Positions 1-43,545 of a stretch of DNA of 64,000 nucleotides are shown here, piece by piece; positions within the stretch are counted from its first letter, which is position 1; every line of letters begins with the position of its first letter. The notes under the pieces were generated by a model, which saw only the letters and a list, made by a program, of their open reading frames with translations, made no database searches and was not told where the DNA came from. The position numbers were made by a program, and so were the translations under genes. Origin of the DNA: Gigantopelta aegis (taxonomy: Eukaryota; Mollusca; Gastropoda; Neomphalida; Peltospiridae); assembly GCF_016097555.1 (NCBI RefSeq), contig NC_054704.1, positions 78,336,391 through 78,400,390 of the forward strand. The letters run 5' to 3'.

Positions 1-83
1 CTCCCAACTGATAGTGGATCATGAGAAGCAGTCAAGGCTTTGTCTAAAACTTTCTTTTGACTGCCTAGTGCAGAGATATATGG

Positions 84-262
84 TGTGGTGTGGTATGGCA
101 TGGCATGGCATGGCATGGCATGGCATGGCATGGCATGGCATGGTATGGTATGGTATATATGACATGGAATGATATCGTATAATATCATATCATAACATAT
201 CATATCATAACATATCATATCATATCATATCATGTCATATCATATGTCATATTATATGTCAT
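84..262. repeat. Microsatellites (TGGCA)n then (CATAT)n
   Basis: A run of TGGCA/TGGTA pentamers (about 84-155) passes into CATAT/CATAA pentamers (about 175-262). The change from G-containing to purely AT pentamers looks like stepwise expansion and mutation. Confidence 0.9.
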
Positions 263-297
263 ATCATATATTTTAATTAAAATATAATTAAAATTTG

Positions 298-380
298 CAC
301 CAATCCAGAGCGAGTTTTGAAAGCCCACTACATCGACTTTTCTCTCACTAACCACTAACAACTAACCTACTGTCCTTAAC
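298..380 (+). mobile_element. SINE family B, fragment
   Basis: It shows the internal part CCAGAGCGAGTT followed by CTCTCACTAACCACTAACAA, shared with the fuller copies at 47221-47493 and 46346-46622. The tRNA-like head is missing. Confidence 0.6.
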
Positions 381-520
381 ACAAGTTAAAGTTAGTTTGT
401 TTTGTTTCACGACACCACTAGAGCACATTGATTTATTAATGATCGGTTATTGGACGTAAAACATTTGGTAATGTTGACATATAATCTTAGAGAGGAAACC
501 CGCTACATTTACACAAAAAA
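378..520 (-). mobile_element. SINE family A, head-less fragment
   Basis: It shares CGACACCACTAGAGCACATT, a TTATTGGACGT motif and GAGGAAACCCGCTACATT with the tail half of family A copies. The tRNA-like head is absent. Confidence 0.75.
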
Positions 521-1344
521 TGTAAAGGGACAGTTTAAAAGTTGCATAATGACCAGCCTATTATTCATTGTCCATGTAAACTATAGAAGACCGCAAACGC
601 TTACATCCAAATAATTTAATTTCTTACACACCGGTTGGTGAGACCACCATGCGTTATTTTTGGTTACGCATGGTTGTTAACACATGTACGTGTGTTAACA
701 ATTTCAAGACATATGACTGGCTGCTCCTAGGTGATGACGTCACCAATGCCATACACGAATCGTGTCGATGGAAATCGATTAGACTGTGACATATAGTTTA
801 ACCCGACATTCAAGTATCTGTGACGCGTAAGTCAAATACAAGTGCAACAGCTGTAAATAACTTTTAGTCGAAAAAGATGTTAAAATTTGCTTAAAACCTG
901 GTTTTTGATGATATGTATGAAATAGAATAATACATTCGTGTTCGTAAGATACCATTTATCTCACAACTCGTTTAAAAAAGTATCAAACTCGCTTTCGCTG
1001 GTTAGATACACATGTATAATGTGTTATATAAATGTATAGCATTGCAATGTCCAATAAGGATGACTGACAGGTTAACTACGTCACGTGACCAACACTGAAT
1101 CTGGGCCCAATTTAACAAGCCATCGTAAGCGTAGTTGTTCACGTAAACGTAAATCTATGACCAAACCACGTTTCTTATTACTATTAACAGTACAATTATA
1201 ACAGTTTGAAGTACTCATAATTCATTTTCTTCTGTCCTTAAAATGTTCCAGCTTCCGTAATGATGTAATTTTGTACGTGAAATAGATGCCAAACACGTGT
1301 GACCGCCATAACTGCAAGACGCAGACTTTCCCCAGAATAGTAAT

Positions 1345-2632
1345 TCCATATATTGGATGGCCCCCCAAAACGATAACCCACTGAATATAGAATTATTTTA
1401 AAAGTATAGGGGCTGTAACTAAAAAATTACACATGTATACTAAAAGGCAAAAGTTATTGTGACACAAAAAAGACAAAGATAATTGATGATACGTTTTTAC
1501 TGGCGTGTATGAAACGTTATAACATGGAAAGAGAAGTGTCCGAAGGTATGGAAACAAGCAATAGTCCATGAAAAGGGCGCACCTGCCATATGCAAATGAG
1601 CCACACCACTAGAGAGGGTCCAGAGCGAAGTTCACACAGTCAGTAACGAGTGTGTCCACCATGAACATTGATACAGGCCTGACACCATCGTCTCACTGAG
1701 GCCACTAAACGCTGGAGAAAGTTCCTGGGAATGCCATTCCAGATCTGATGAAGGATCAGCCGGAGTTCCTGCAGTGTTGTCTTGGCGAGGGGTTGTCACG
1801 GGTGATCGGTCGCTACGGGGACGGTCCCTGACCTGGTTATTTTGTTGATATGGTTGCCATAAATGCCATATGGTGTTTCTGTGGACGTTGAATTGACGTG
1901 CGACGTCACGCTGCTAGATCCCAGATGCAAGCATCCCTATGACTCGCCATCTGTACTTATCACTGAGGAGTGGCATGACCAAATTGTATCAAACAGTTCA
2001 CTAATGGTGTTTTTCTGACTTCAGAGTGGCAATGATTTGCGACTGAATGTCTGGCCTTTTATGGTGAAAACTGGACAGGATTTCTCCCGAGTATTCCATG
2101 TTTCTTGCACAAAGCATGCAGTCGCTGCAACAACTGCTTGGTTGCATTTCTTCGAGCTGTTTTATGCACAAAAAACTGGTTTACATTCATAAATCCATTC
2201 ACAAATTTATTACTCCAAACAATCCATGTCACAATAACTTTTATGCCTTTTAGTATATATTAGCCATCTACAGTGAAACCTTTAGGCCTATAGGTCAAAT
2301 ATTGTTAAAATAGGAATAGATTCAAAATTGTAAGTGCAAATGTGATCCCAAAAGCAAAGTGACCCCTAAAAAACCATAACCGTACTGAATATGGGATTGT
2401 CTAAAACGTATGGGGACTATAATTTTAATATTTCACACTCATTACTATATGAATACGAGTCACATTCAGTAAAAAATTGTACGACCATAGGTCTAAAAAT
2501 TTCACTGAAGGTGGCAAATATCCATATGGTAATGAGTGTTAAATATCAAAGTTATAGTTATCACACTTTTAAAATAATTCTATATTCAGTACTGTTATCG
2601 GGGTTTTGTGGGAGCCATCCGATATATTGCCA
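1345..2632. mobile_element. DNA-transposon-like element with about 60-bp inverted ends
   Basis: The left end (ACTGAATATAGAATTATTTT near 1380-1400) is the inverse of AAAATAATTCTATATTCAGT at 2570-2589. The match extends outward through GGATGGC to both edges. The inside (about 1600-2180) is more GC-rich and looks like decayed coding sequence, but no intact frame or recognisable transposase is visible. A second inverted copy of the ACTGAATATgGgATT motif sits near 2383, so one end may be a composite of two insertions. Confidence 0.5.
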
Positions 2633-2765
2633 AAATACTGGCTGCTATTTTAATTGATATACGATGGATTTTTTCTATGGATTTTATATTTTTCGCCAAG
2701 GATTCTCAAAGAAAATACTATTTATGCTGAGTGTTGATATTTTTAAGTTAACTGCGCAAGGGAAA

Positions 2766-3086
2766 GTTAAAGTTTGCTTTGTTTAACGACACCTCTAGAG
2801 CACATTGATTAATTAATCATCGGTTATTGGATGTCAAACATATGGTAATTCTAGCACGTAGTCATCAGAGGAATCCATCTACATTTTTTTCTAATACAGC
2901 AAGGGATCTTTTATATGCATTTTTTCACAGACAGGAAAGTACATACCACGGCCTTTGACAAGTTGTGGTGCACTGGTTGGAACGGGGAAAAAACCCATTC
3001 AGTTGAATGGATCCACCGTGGTGGTTCGATCCTGCAACATAAGCACTTCAAGCGAACACTCAACCGACTGAGCTAAATCCCGCCAA
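2766..3086 (-). mobile_element. SINE family A, near full length
   Basis: The tRNA-like head lies at the right end; reversed it reads GGCGGGATTTAGCTCAGTCG, with an A-box-like start and a GGATCGAACC-type B box. The body contains GCAAGGGATCTTTTATATGC and the tail GTTTAACGACACCTCTAGAG. Confidence 0.85.
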
Positions 3087-5690
3087 ATGCGCAGCGATTA
3101 TCTGTGAGCTTAATTAATTTGTAGATATGTATCGCAAATGCTTGTAAATATTGCGAAATATGGTACATGTAGTTGCAACTTTGACAATGCAAAAAAATAA
3201 GGGTTAATCAAACACAACTGTTTTAAAAAGATGTTTCTAGATTGACGACACGCCCACACCACCACCACACATAGATCTATTCACCTTTTGCATGACATAT
3301 AATAATGTTGCTGAATCACGCCAATCTCCATTATTAATGTAACAAGAGCGATCCGCTGACAGTATTCCATTTTATTTCACCCACAACACATGCGTATATA
3401 TAAATATTATATGTGCTTTGTCTCAAAACAATTTCGGAGTAATTTGCTGTCATGTAAAACATCTTATTACCTACTAACTGTTTTAAAGAGACTATCCGAA
3501 GTTCGCTGACATTACAACAATACAATACATAAATATTGTATTAGGTCTTGTTTATCAACTTCAGCGAACTACACAGTCGCGTGTGCCGATAGGGGGTTAG
3601 GGGTAAAAACTTACTCCTCCACGCTCCAGTCACATGTTCTTCTCTTTTAGTGTATTTTTAGGGAAAGCATGATACGAACCTCTTAAAAACGTCGCTCGCC
3701 GCCATAGCTGAAGCTCGCCTGTTACACCGTTATCTATACCTCTCCAAATAACCACGATATCAAAACGTAGTAAACTGATATTTTATAGTTACTATTATTC
3801 TTTGTATTGTATTAAAACATCCAATAAGGATGACCGACGGGTTAAGGTATTTCGAATTTGACAAAGAACTGGCTGATATTTTAGTGCACGAATATATTTT
3901 GTATGTACTTAATATGCTTTGCATCATCAATCCTGCCAGTGACGGACAGTGGATTATTACTGTACATAGTTCTGCGATACTTTTATTCCCCGTCAGGCGC
4001 GGATCCAGGGTAAGGGTATGGAGCCTTTTTGGAGGTGCGCATTCTAAAGAAATTTCGAAAAAAATTTAATTACGAAAAAGGCCGAGAACGTTATCATGAA
4101 AACGTCAACAATGCTTTGAAATTTTAATATGCTTATTGATGTCAAAGCGATAGTATGTACGTTCCTCTGAATATAGTTTAACTTCAGAAATGTGCGAACA
4201 GAATCGTTGTTTGACATTTATAAGCATATTTATTTTAAGTGTATATAAATGTAAAATATATGTGGATATAATACTACCTAATGACATCCAACCACTGTGC
4301 TATTCTGTTGCACTCTTCAAATGTTCAATGAATATATCAACACAGGTAAGTGTTTGATTGTTTGTTCGTTCGTTCGGTTTGTGTTTTGTTTTGGTTTGGG
4401 TTTGTTTGGGGTTTTTGTGTGTGGCGTTTTGTTTAGTTTTTTTGGGTTTTTTAGGGGTGGGGGTGTTTCTTCGTTTTTTTGTTGGTTTTTTTTTGTTGGG
4501 GGGATTGTGTATCAGGACCGATGAAGTAGGAGGTGGGGTGCGTAGGCATTGGCGTAGCTAGTGTTATATATGGGGGAGGCACCCACACTGTCAATGAGTC
4601 ATGTTATGGTGTCACAGGCACACATATAAGATGGTGGGGGGGGGGGGGGGGAGAGGTGTGATTGTGGGCATGGCTCCTGTGCATAATAATAAAGACTACA
4701 GGAAATGTACGTAAGGTTAATTCAGTTTAGGGTTCAGTTCATTAATTGCGTCAGTTCAGTTCTATTTAATCAGTTTAGCCATAAGAACTGCTCTCAAAGA
4801 ACTGCAAGCGTGGATCCAAGTGGAGGTTGTCGGTGCACCCACCCCACTCCGAAATTCGAACTTCCCCGAAAATTCAAGTGTTTAGAAGATAAATATAATG
4901 CATTTATTGGTTTTATCGTAGGACATCGAATTCAGATTGAAGTTGCGGTACTCTTAAAAAAACTTTAGCCTTAATAAGACCTAACGGACCTACAGACTAG
5001 AAAGACATTTCAGAATACAGGTGTCTCTCGGTTGATTTTACCTTAATAATGGAGGTACCAAACAAAGAGACATGGATGCCCCTTGTGTGTTACATGTGGG
5101 GGGGTTTTTTTCACTCTGAACTTGTATTGCAGGGGTGTTACATGTGTGGGGTTTTTTTTTTTTTACACTTAACCTGTATTGCAGTTTGTACACAATCAAC
5201 TGTACTGAGCATTATTTCTGGAATCGTCAAACCTCAAATCACTTCAGTATTGAGAAAATCCGATTTATTCACATGGATGCTTTGCCAAGGTGATTACAAT
5301 AGGTTTTCTACATCTTAAACACAAGGGTTTTAAGTAAAAATAACATTACACCCAAATCAGAATAAAACTTTTTAAAGCGACAGACCCTATTTTTTTTAAC
5401 ACTACAGCATATTTTTCACTATTAGAGCCGTTTACGATCACTGAAATCAAATATTACTTATATTTTATTCTTTAGATTATCCATTTCCATACAACCGAAG
5501 TGTTTCTGGTCATCCTAGTGTTTCTAATAACATAAATTGCATTTTTCATATTTTTAAAAACGCACATGCGTCTGATAAGCAACAGTTTACCTGCTGTTAC
5601 AGGTTTAATGAAATACACCTTGCTGTTACCTAAAAAATGTTATTTCTATGAAAATGTGAAAACACCGTAAAAAACCCAAGACAGTTTAAG
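3087..5690. other. Non-coding flank downstream of THOC1
   Basis: No gene was recognised here. It holds T/G-rich low complexity (4340-4500), a G run (about 4631-4651) and a possible repeat starting GGCATTGGCGTAGCTAGTG at 4547. The longer open stretches have no family resemblance and unusual T/G-driven composition. Confidence 0.5.
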
Positions 5691-5691
5691 A

Positions 5692-5697
5692 TTTATT
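5692..5697 (-). terminator. Candidate THOC1 poly(A) signal AATAAA
   Basis: Read on the minus strand, this AATAAA lies about 155 bases after the THOC1 stop. It is the first canonical signal I noticed downstream. Other AT-rich hexamers occur further on, so the real cleavage site is uncertain. Confidence 0.45.
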
Positions 5698-5852
5698 TAC
5701 TTCAATGACAACACATTAAAAAAATAACATTTTACAACACATGTACAAAATATACATGCTTTTTTGTCTTATGTAGTGCAAACTATTTTTTCACATAAAA
5801 TCATTTTTCTTTGTGATCAATGCCTCCAGGATCACGCAGAACATATGGAGGG

Positions 5853-38079
<32,227 letters not shown>

Positions 38080-39008
38080 CTTTCACAAACTAAACATAAA
38101 TCTCTGACGTTTTAAACGAGGTCTTATGCCACAGTTTGTTTTAGTGTTGAATCCAGCTTTCGTTCAAAGATTCTCCAAACTAAGAATAAATAAGTAAATT
38201 TAAAAGTTGCATTACCTTTGTAATGTTTATTTTTAATTTTGATTGATTCTTTTATTAATATATAAAACAAGAAGGGTGTTGGGGAGAGAGAGGGGAAAAA
38301 ACCCGAGTTATTCCGAGAACTTCCGACACAAACGGCGAAAAATACCGAGTGATGTTTCAACTATCGATGTCGTCGTCGTTGCTGTAATTATGTACTATGT
38401 TTGTTAATTAGTCTATATCCACTTGGGGTCATAACTGAGCGATTAGAGATACAGCTATTATTGTTGGTAACCAGCTAAAGTTAATGATGAAGTTACTGTG
38501 TCATAACGATTAAAAAGGTCCAGTGTCAGTGACACGTTAAGACCCACGTAGCGTTAAAGTAGCAATCTCAGGAATATTTTTTTTACATTAAAGATGCAGA
38601 TTAGATTATCATCTTGTTTTTCCCAATATTGCATTGTTCTTTAATTTCTTACAAATATTTTTTTCAGAAATATATGTTTTGTAGTATCCTGTTTCTCATA
38701 GTGCACATTTAAGTGGCAGCTGAATTCCTTTGTAATAAATGATCTGTAAAACTAATTCTAATTCACTCAACATTTATTTGCAAAATTTGATTGGCTAATC
38801 AAATCCATTTGCAGTAGTAACGTGTCGGAAATTTGAGTTTTTCCCAGGAGCCTATTTACATATATTGTACTGAACCCCTGCTTATCTAGACCCGTTTCTC
38901 AATTGGGGGCATGGATACTTTTTCATCCAGGCAATAGGATTCTGATTTTCTGTAGGATTTACCCCAGTCGTGTATTGTAGTAATAATATTAATAATAAAC
39001 TATGGTAT

Positions 39009-39139
39009 AATATCCGCCCGGTCCCCTCCATTATTATTTTTAGTTAGGGTTAAGGGTTAGGGTTAGGGTTGGGGTTATGGCTGGGGTTAGTGCTAGGGTT
39101 GGAGTTAAGGTTAGGGGAAGGGGGGACCGGGCGGATATT
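39009..39139. repeat. Degenerate TTAGGG tract inside perfect 18-bp inverted repeats
   Basis: AATATCCGCCCGGTCCCC at 39009-39026 is the exact inverse of GGGGACCGGGCGGATATT at 39122-39139. Between them (about 39042-39117) is a run of TTAGGG, TTGGGG, TTAAGG and GCTAGGG variants. It lies upstream of both THOC1 and SLC35B3. Confidence 0.85.
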
Positions 39140-39216
39140 TTTCTGTCAATAATTATACTATACAGTCATTAAATTAGCTAAATATAAAGTCCACCCCCAA
39201 AGCCACCATTACCTAC

Positions 39217-39395
39217 CGAGTCAGAATGTTATCGTCTGCTGTCAACGTCACCCTCGGGTTTGACAGGTCAGTTCGTGTTACAACCCCGCTTTGGGTACGT
39301 CCACTCTGTCCAACAGTCCAGTCCAGTCCCATTTTTAACAGATCCGAACACTGAAATACGGCTTCGGGGTGCCCGATCATCGGTTCCCCTTGCAC
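39217..39395 (-). other. Possible THOC1 leader exon or chance ORF
   Basis: A minus-strand open stretch from an ATG at 39395 ends at a good donor (CTCG/GTAGGT). The reading matches nothing I know. It lies 1.1 kb upstream of the THOC1 ATG exon, where a TTTAG acceptor-like site sits 11 bases before that ATG. It could be a non-coding first exon. The local CpG content and a GACGTCA motif near 39403 would fit a promoter. Confidence 0.2.
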
Positions 39396-40062
39396 GTGAA
39401 GACGACGTCATCAACAATCATACTATTTCGCAGACTAAATGTTATACACGTGTTGGCCAGCATTGCCAAACACAATAACAATTGTAATAACCACAAACAA
39501 ATATAATTCCCATCACACACCCCCCTTCTTAAGACCCAGTGTGACTAACATTGGTAAAAAAAAAAAAAAATGATGCAGAAAGTTTAATATTATTATGAAT
39601 TATAAATTATAAATTTCCACATCAATGTGTTTAGTTTACAGCAAAACCCCCCAGAAAATTTGTAGATAGTTAAAGTTCATTCAGGCTTCATCGTGGCAAT
39701 ATTATAATGTTAAAGAATATTCCACCAAGAACAGCCAAATCGTACACCACACATTGATACATGTGTAGCCTTAATGCAAGTATTTCAATGTACTATATAT
39801 ACATTATTTAATACAACAAATATAGTAAATGCATCAACATTCTCATAAACATCTACATATGTACTACTACAAGAAATGCAGTCCACCACCACTATGTCCA
39901 TATGTCCATGTATACGTGCTTTCAGCACAGCAGTTAATAAAATGTTAAAATATTAACCTTAAGAGTTCTCAAGCACATATGTTAATCACAGTGGTAATGT
40001 GGTGAACGATAAAGTCAATATATTTGGATAAACATTTCATAGATATTCAAACACATGCGTGT

Positions 40063-40150
40063 ATGGCATTCCAAGCCAAAGAAATCTTCCAGCCACATAC
40101 AAATGGCATTCCAAGCCAAAGAAATCTTTCAATCACACGCGAAAGGCATT
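40063..40150. repeat. Short tandem repeat, about 36-bp unit
   Basis: GGCATTCCAAGCCAAAGAAA recurs twice, with a weaker third unit (GGCATTATGAACCAAAGAAT). Confidence 0.75.
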
Positions 40151-40185
40151 ATGAACCAAAGAATAACTGCGTATATCAATATTTC

Positions 40186-40191
40186 TATCTA

Positions 40192-40232
<41 letters not shown>

Positions 40233-40307
40233 ACCCCCTTTCCAAATGATCCATTGTTTACAAAACAATGGGCTTAAAAATATAATATGGGTTTTTAACG
40301 CTATGAA

Positions 40308-40337
<30 letters not shown>
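40186..40337. repeat. Two (TA)n tracts
   Basis: (TA)n at about 40192-40230 and 40309-40337 flanks the 3' side of the zinc-finger ORF. Frames reading YIYIYI here are artefacts. Confidence 0.95.
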
Positions 40338-40341
<4 letters not shown>

Positions 40342-40345
40342 CAAG

Positions 40346-41380
40346 TCACTCTTCTTCTAACTTCCTTTTCTTGGCTGGGCACCTGTCTCTTCTGTCGTCC
40401 CTATTGGTAAAATTTGGGTCGATGCTGCCGGGGATGTTGAGAGGTCGCATCTCCGCCAACTGGCCTGTTAAAGACCGGTTCTCTTGATCGGTTATCCGGC
40501 GCTGCTTCCTTTCCTCGTCCAACCGCGACTCAAGGCACTGCCACTCTTCCCCCTCCTGCAGCTCTTGTAAGTGGACCGTGGCAGTGCACCTGAGTTCTTG
40601 CAGCCTGGTAATGTAGGTTTGTGTCCATTCAATATATTGGTGTAACTTCAATTTGGACGCGGAAGGCGTCTCCGGCAGGATTAACTCGGGCAGATCGATC
40701 CCCACTGGAGTTATTGTTGTTTCAGTTGTTGATGTTTCAGGCGTCAGGTCTGGCTGCAGTGCCTCAAACTCTGTCAACAGGGAGTTGAAAAGGTTTGGTA
40801 CGACAGAAGAGTCAGCTGGTGCTGTAGACAAGGATGTTGTGATAGTCGATGGTGGGATTATAGATGAGGATGGCAAAGTTGTGGTTGATGACGGTGAAGC
40901 CTTTGACGATGATGGTGAAGTCATGACAGTTGATGGTGGGGCTATAGCCACTGTTGGCACTGGGGGTGGCATCTTGGGTTCAGTTGCTTGGATGACCGGA
41001 GGCAGGAGTGCTCCAGGGTTATGTACCCAGAGTTCGGGAGCCACTCAACCAGGAATGGCAAGTTTGTAGTTTCCTGGGAATGTGCTCTCCGAAGATGTCT
41101 TGTCAGGTCATTTGCCCACTTCATCTTCGTGGAACACTCCGTGCACCGGAAATACCGGCACTGCTTCTGATGCACCTCCACCCAGTGCTGCAGGAAGTTT
41201 CGTCTCTTCTTAATCTTCCCCATTCTTTCGCATGCTTCGACAGGGCACATGATTCTGCCTGGGATCCATGCTATCCTCTCTTTGTCGATTCTTCCTGCAG
41301 TTGTCCGGCAAGGAATTTTCGAAGAGGGATAGCTGGTCCTCCTCTGATACAGTGATGTCCAACAAATAGTCTTCTGCCAT
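40346..41380 (-). pseudogene. Broken C2H2 zinc-finger / Pro-Ser-Thr-rich ORF
   Basis: Three consecutive stretches of protein-like reading lie on the minus strand in different frames. The first begins MAEDYLLDITVSEEDQLSLF. The second carries a C-x4-C-x14-H-x4-H motif (CPVEAC...HWVEVH) and a classical C-x2-C-x12-H-x4-H finger (CTEC...HLRRAH). The third is Pro/Ser/Thr-rich, then Glu/Gln-rich and probably coiled-coil (LQELQEGEEWQCLE), and ends in a basic tail KKRKLEEE and stop. The frame changes about twice, so it cannot make one protein as written. A TATCTTACAG acceptor-like site precedes the first ATG. It is flanked by (TA)n tracts and lies between the divergent THOC1 and SLC35B3 starts. It may be a decayed lineage-specific gene or a mobile-element ORF; I cannot assign a family. 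Confidence 0.5.
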
Positions 41381-41426
41381 TTTAGTGATAAGATATCTGT
41401 AAGATAGAAAATATAATAATAATAAA

Positions 41427-41429
<3 letters not shown>

Positions 41430-41486
<57 letters not shown>
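41430..41486. repeat. (TA)n microsatellite
   Basis: About 28 TA dinucleotides upstream of the zinc-finger ORF start. Confidence 0.95.
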
Positions 41487-41487
<1 letters not shown>

Positions 41488-42416
41488 AAATTCCAGTTCC
41501 AATACCTGTGTTAAATTTAAAAATTTCAAAACTCCCAAGAAAACCTAAGCACTTGAGTATGTGTATGGATAAATTTCTAATACCATGAACTGATGGCACA
41601 TTATACCAGATATTAAGATGCTTTCTGTAATGTTAAAATCATTATAAGCTGGCATTACTAGTAAAACGTCAAACCCATGTGATCAATTTACATTCTATAC
41701 CACATATACGGTACATGTGTAATTTTACCTCAGAAAGGCATAGAATAACCTAAGAATAAAAATGTTGGATATACCCACAAACCATTTTTACGCCGTTTGG
41801 CTATTGCTCATCTATCCTTACCAAATATTAATTTGAATTATAACAGGAAGCCTAAAGTAATACCCAGTGGATATTACAACAGTGTATACACAACACCCAA
41901 ATTGCTAAAGTGCAAATAACCAGATCCATATAATACAAGCATATTTTAGACAATAGCAATTACATATTACAAGAATATCTTTGAGTTTATACACCTAACC
42001 ATTTATATCCTCTCAGTTATCCATTTGCTCACAAGCATCGAACTTCCATGCTATAGCCAAAATCTATATCCCTGCTCCTGCTTAACATGCATAATAGCCT
42101 CATTGATATCTTCCCTACATTTCAATTACAACATTCCTACAAATTTCCAGTTGACAAATATCCAATCCCCAATCCCCAAGTGTGCTTAACTGTTTCACCA
42201 TAAAAAAAAAATTCACAAAAAAACTAAAGCAGAGCAGATAAGTATTCTCAATGTTTAGTTGCTCGTAGGCTACATACTTGTAAAATTTCACTGACATCGA
42301 TTGATTCTTTTTGGAAGCAAAATGCATGTTCCTTTAAATTTTATGACATAAATGCTATTTATAAATGGGTGTGACATCACGCCTATATGATGCTGAAAGG
42401 AATGCGGAAGCAAGTA

Positions 42417-42757
42417 ATCAGGGGTACAGAAATGAAAAATATTTCACTAGCCTGCCGGACCAGAACCAACTAAAATTTACTAGCCCGCCAGAATTTATAC
42501 TAGTACGCCAGTGTATAGAATAATATATTAATAATATATAAAAAAAATTATATTCTAATAAAGACAGTTTTTCACAGGTTTTTTTTCATATACGGTAGAT
42601 TTATAAAATTCAAAATTTATAAAATAAAAACAAAATACCGTCAGTTAGAACAAGACAGATTGCTCGTCGGACTGATAATTGCATTTTTCAACTTGTTTGT
42701 GAGAATTTTTACTCGCCTTTGGCGAGTGGGCGAGTACTTTTTACACCCTTGAGTAAT
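42417..42757. mobile_element. ACTAGCC/ACTCGCC-word element
   Basis: It begins AGGGGTACAGAAATGAAAAA and ends AGTACTTTTTACACCCTTGA, imperfect inverted ends. Inside, ACTAGCCTGCCGG, ACTAGCCCGCCAG and ACTCGCCTTTGGCGAGTGGG recur. It shows the same build as 26984-27345 and 28563-28793. Confidence 0.55.
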
Positions 42758-42930
42758 GGAATCTTCATTATCGAGCACCAGTTGTCATAATGAGTATTGG
42801 GAATAAGTAAAATTAATAATAATGGTTGGCATTGTCATTAATAAAACAGTAAAGTACAACAATGAAATTAGGAGTATCCATTGTATTATCACATATAAAA
42901 CCGGATATTTTAATTTGTTTGCGCTATAGG

Positions 42931-42975
42931 GGGCGGGATTTAGCTCAGTTGGTTGAGTGCTCGCTTGAGGTGTTT
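42931..42975 (+). mobile_element. SINE family A head only
   Basis: GGGCGGGATTTAGCTCAGTT and GAGTGCTCGCTTGAGGTG form the tRNA-like A-box end of the SINE. Nothing after it matches. Confidence 0.7.
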
Positions 42976-43317
42976 GCAAGAATGTAATGGTAAGCTGTTT
43001 CATGTTTAAGAATGTGATATGTCTTGTGAATTGATAATATCACATGGTACTTAAACTGAACCATAGACTTTATGTTTGGAGTTTGCTTTAGTAAAATATG
43101 TTATAGGATGGTGAATTGAGTTGGGATGGCCGGGGTATGAATAGGTGTTAGTAAATTTTATAATAGGTGAACAATATTTTATATGATCGTAATCCTTTAA
43201 ATAACATCTACTTTTTACTACTTCAGGAATGGTCTAACCATGATGTGAAAGGCTGAAAATAACAATTTATCTTTCCGAGACCTTGAGCCACGACTGAAGT
43301 CAGCTGAGATCTAGGAT

Positions 43318-43545
43318 ATGTATAACACTGTTCAGTCCTCTGCACGGCGACAGAAAGGACCTATGTTTTTTGACAGTTCTACATCTAAGACACTGTCAAT
43401 AGAAATGGAAAGCCAGCTTGAGAGACAGAAAAAAGAAGAGATGATCCTGCTCGGTTTTAACCTCTCTAATGTGTCTCGGTCAACACAGTTCATTCTTCTC
43501 ACCGTGGCAACATTCTTCTTTTATCTTATTTATGGATACATGCAG
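43318..43545 (+). CDS. SLC35B3: SLC35B3 coding exon 1
   Basis: It encodes residues 1-76, ending FFFYLIYGYMQ, matching human VFYLIYGYLQ. ILLGFNLSNVSRSTQFILLT matches human VVLGMNLSKFNKLTQFFI. The donor is GTATAA. A CTTCAG acceptor-like site near 43226 suggests the 5' UTR begins in an upstream exon. Confidence 0.9.

Noticed and set aside
4297-4561. Phe/Gly/Val-rich small ORFs
   Set aside because: T/G low-complexity sequence is open in two overlapping frames, a composition artefact.
39042-39117. True chromosome end or telomere
   Set aside because: The tract is short and degenerate, framed by inverted repeats, and followed by ordinary genic sequence on both sides.
40024-41599. Frames rich in YIYIYI
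   Set aside because: Translations of (TA)n microsatellites.
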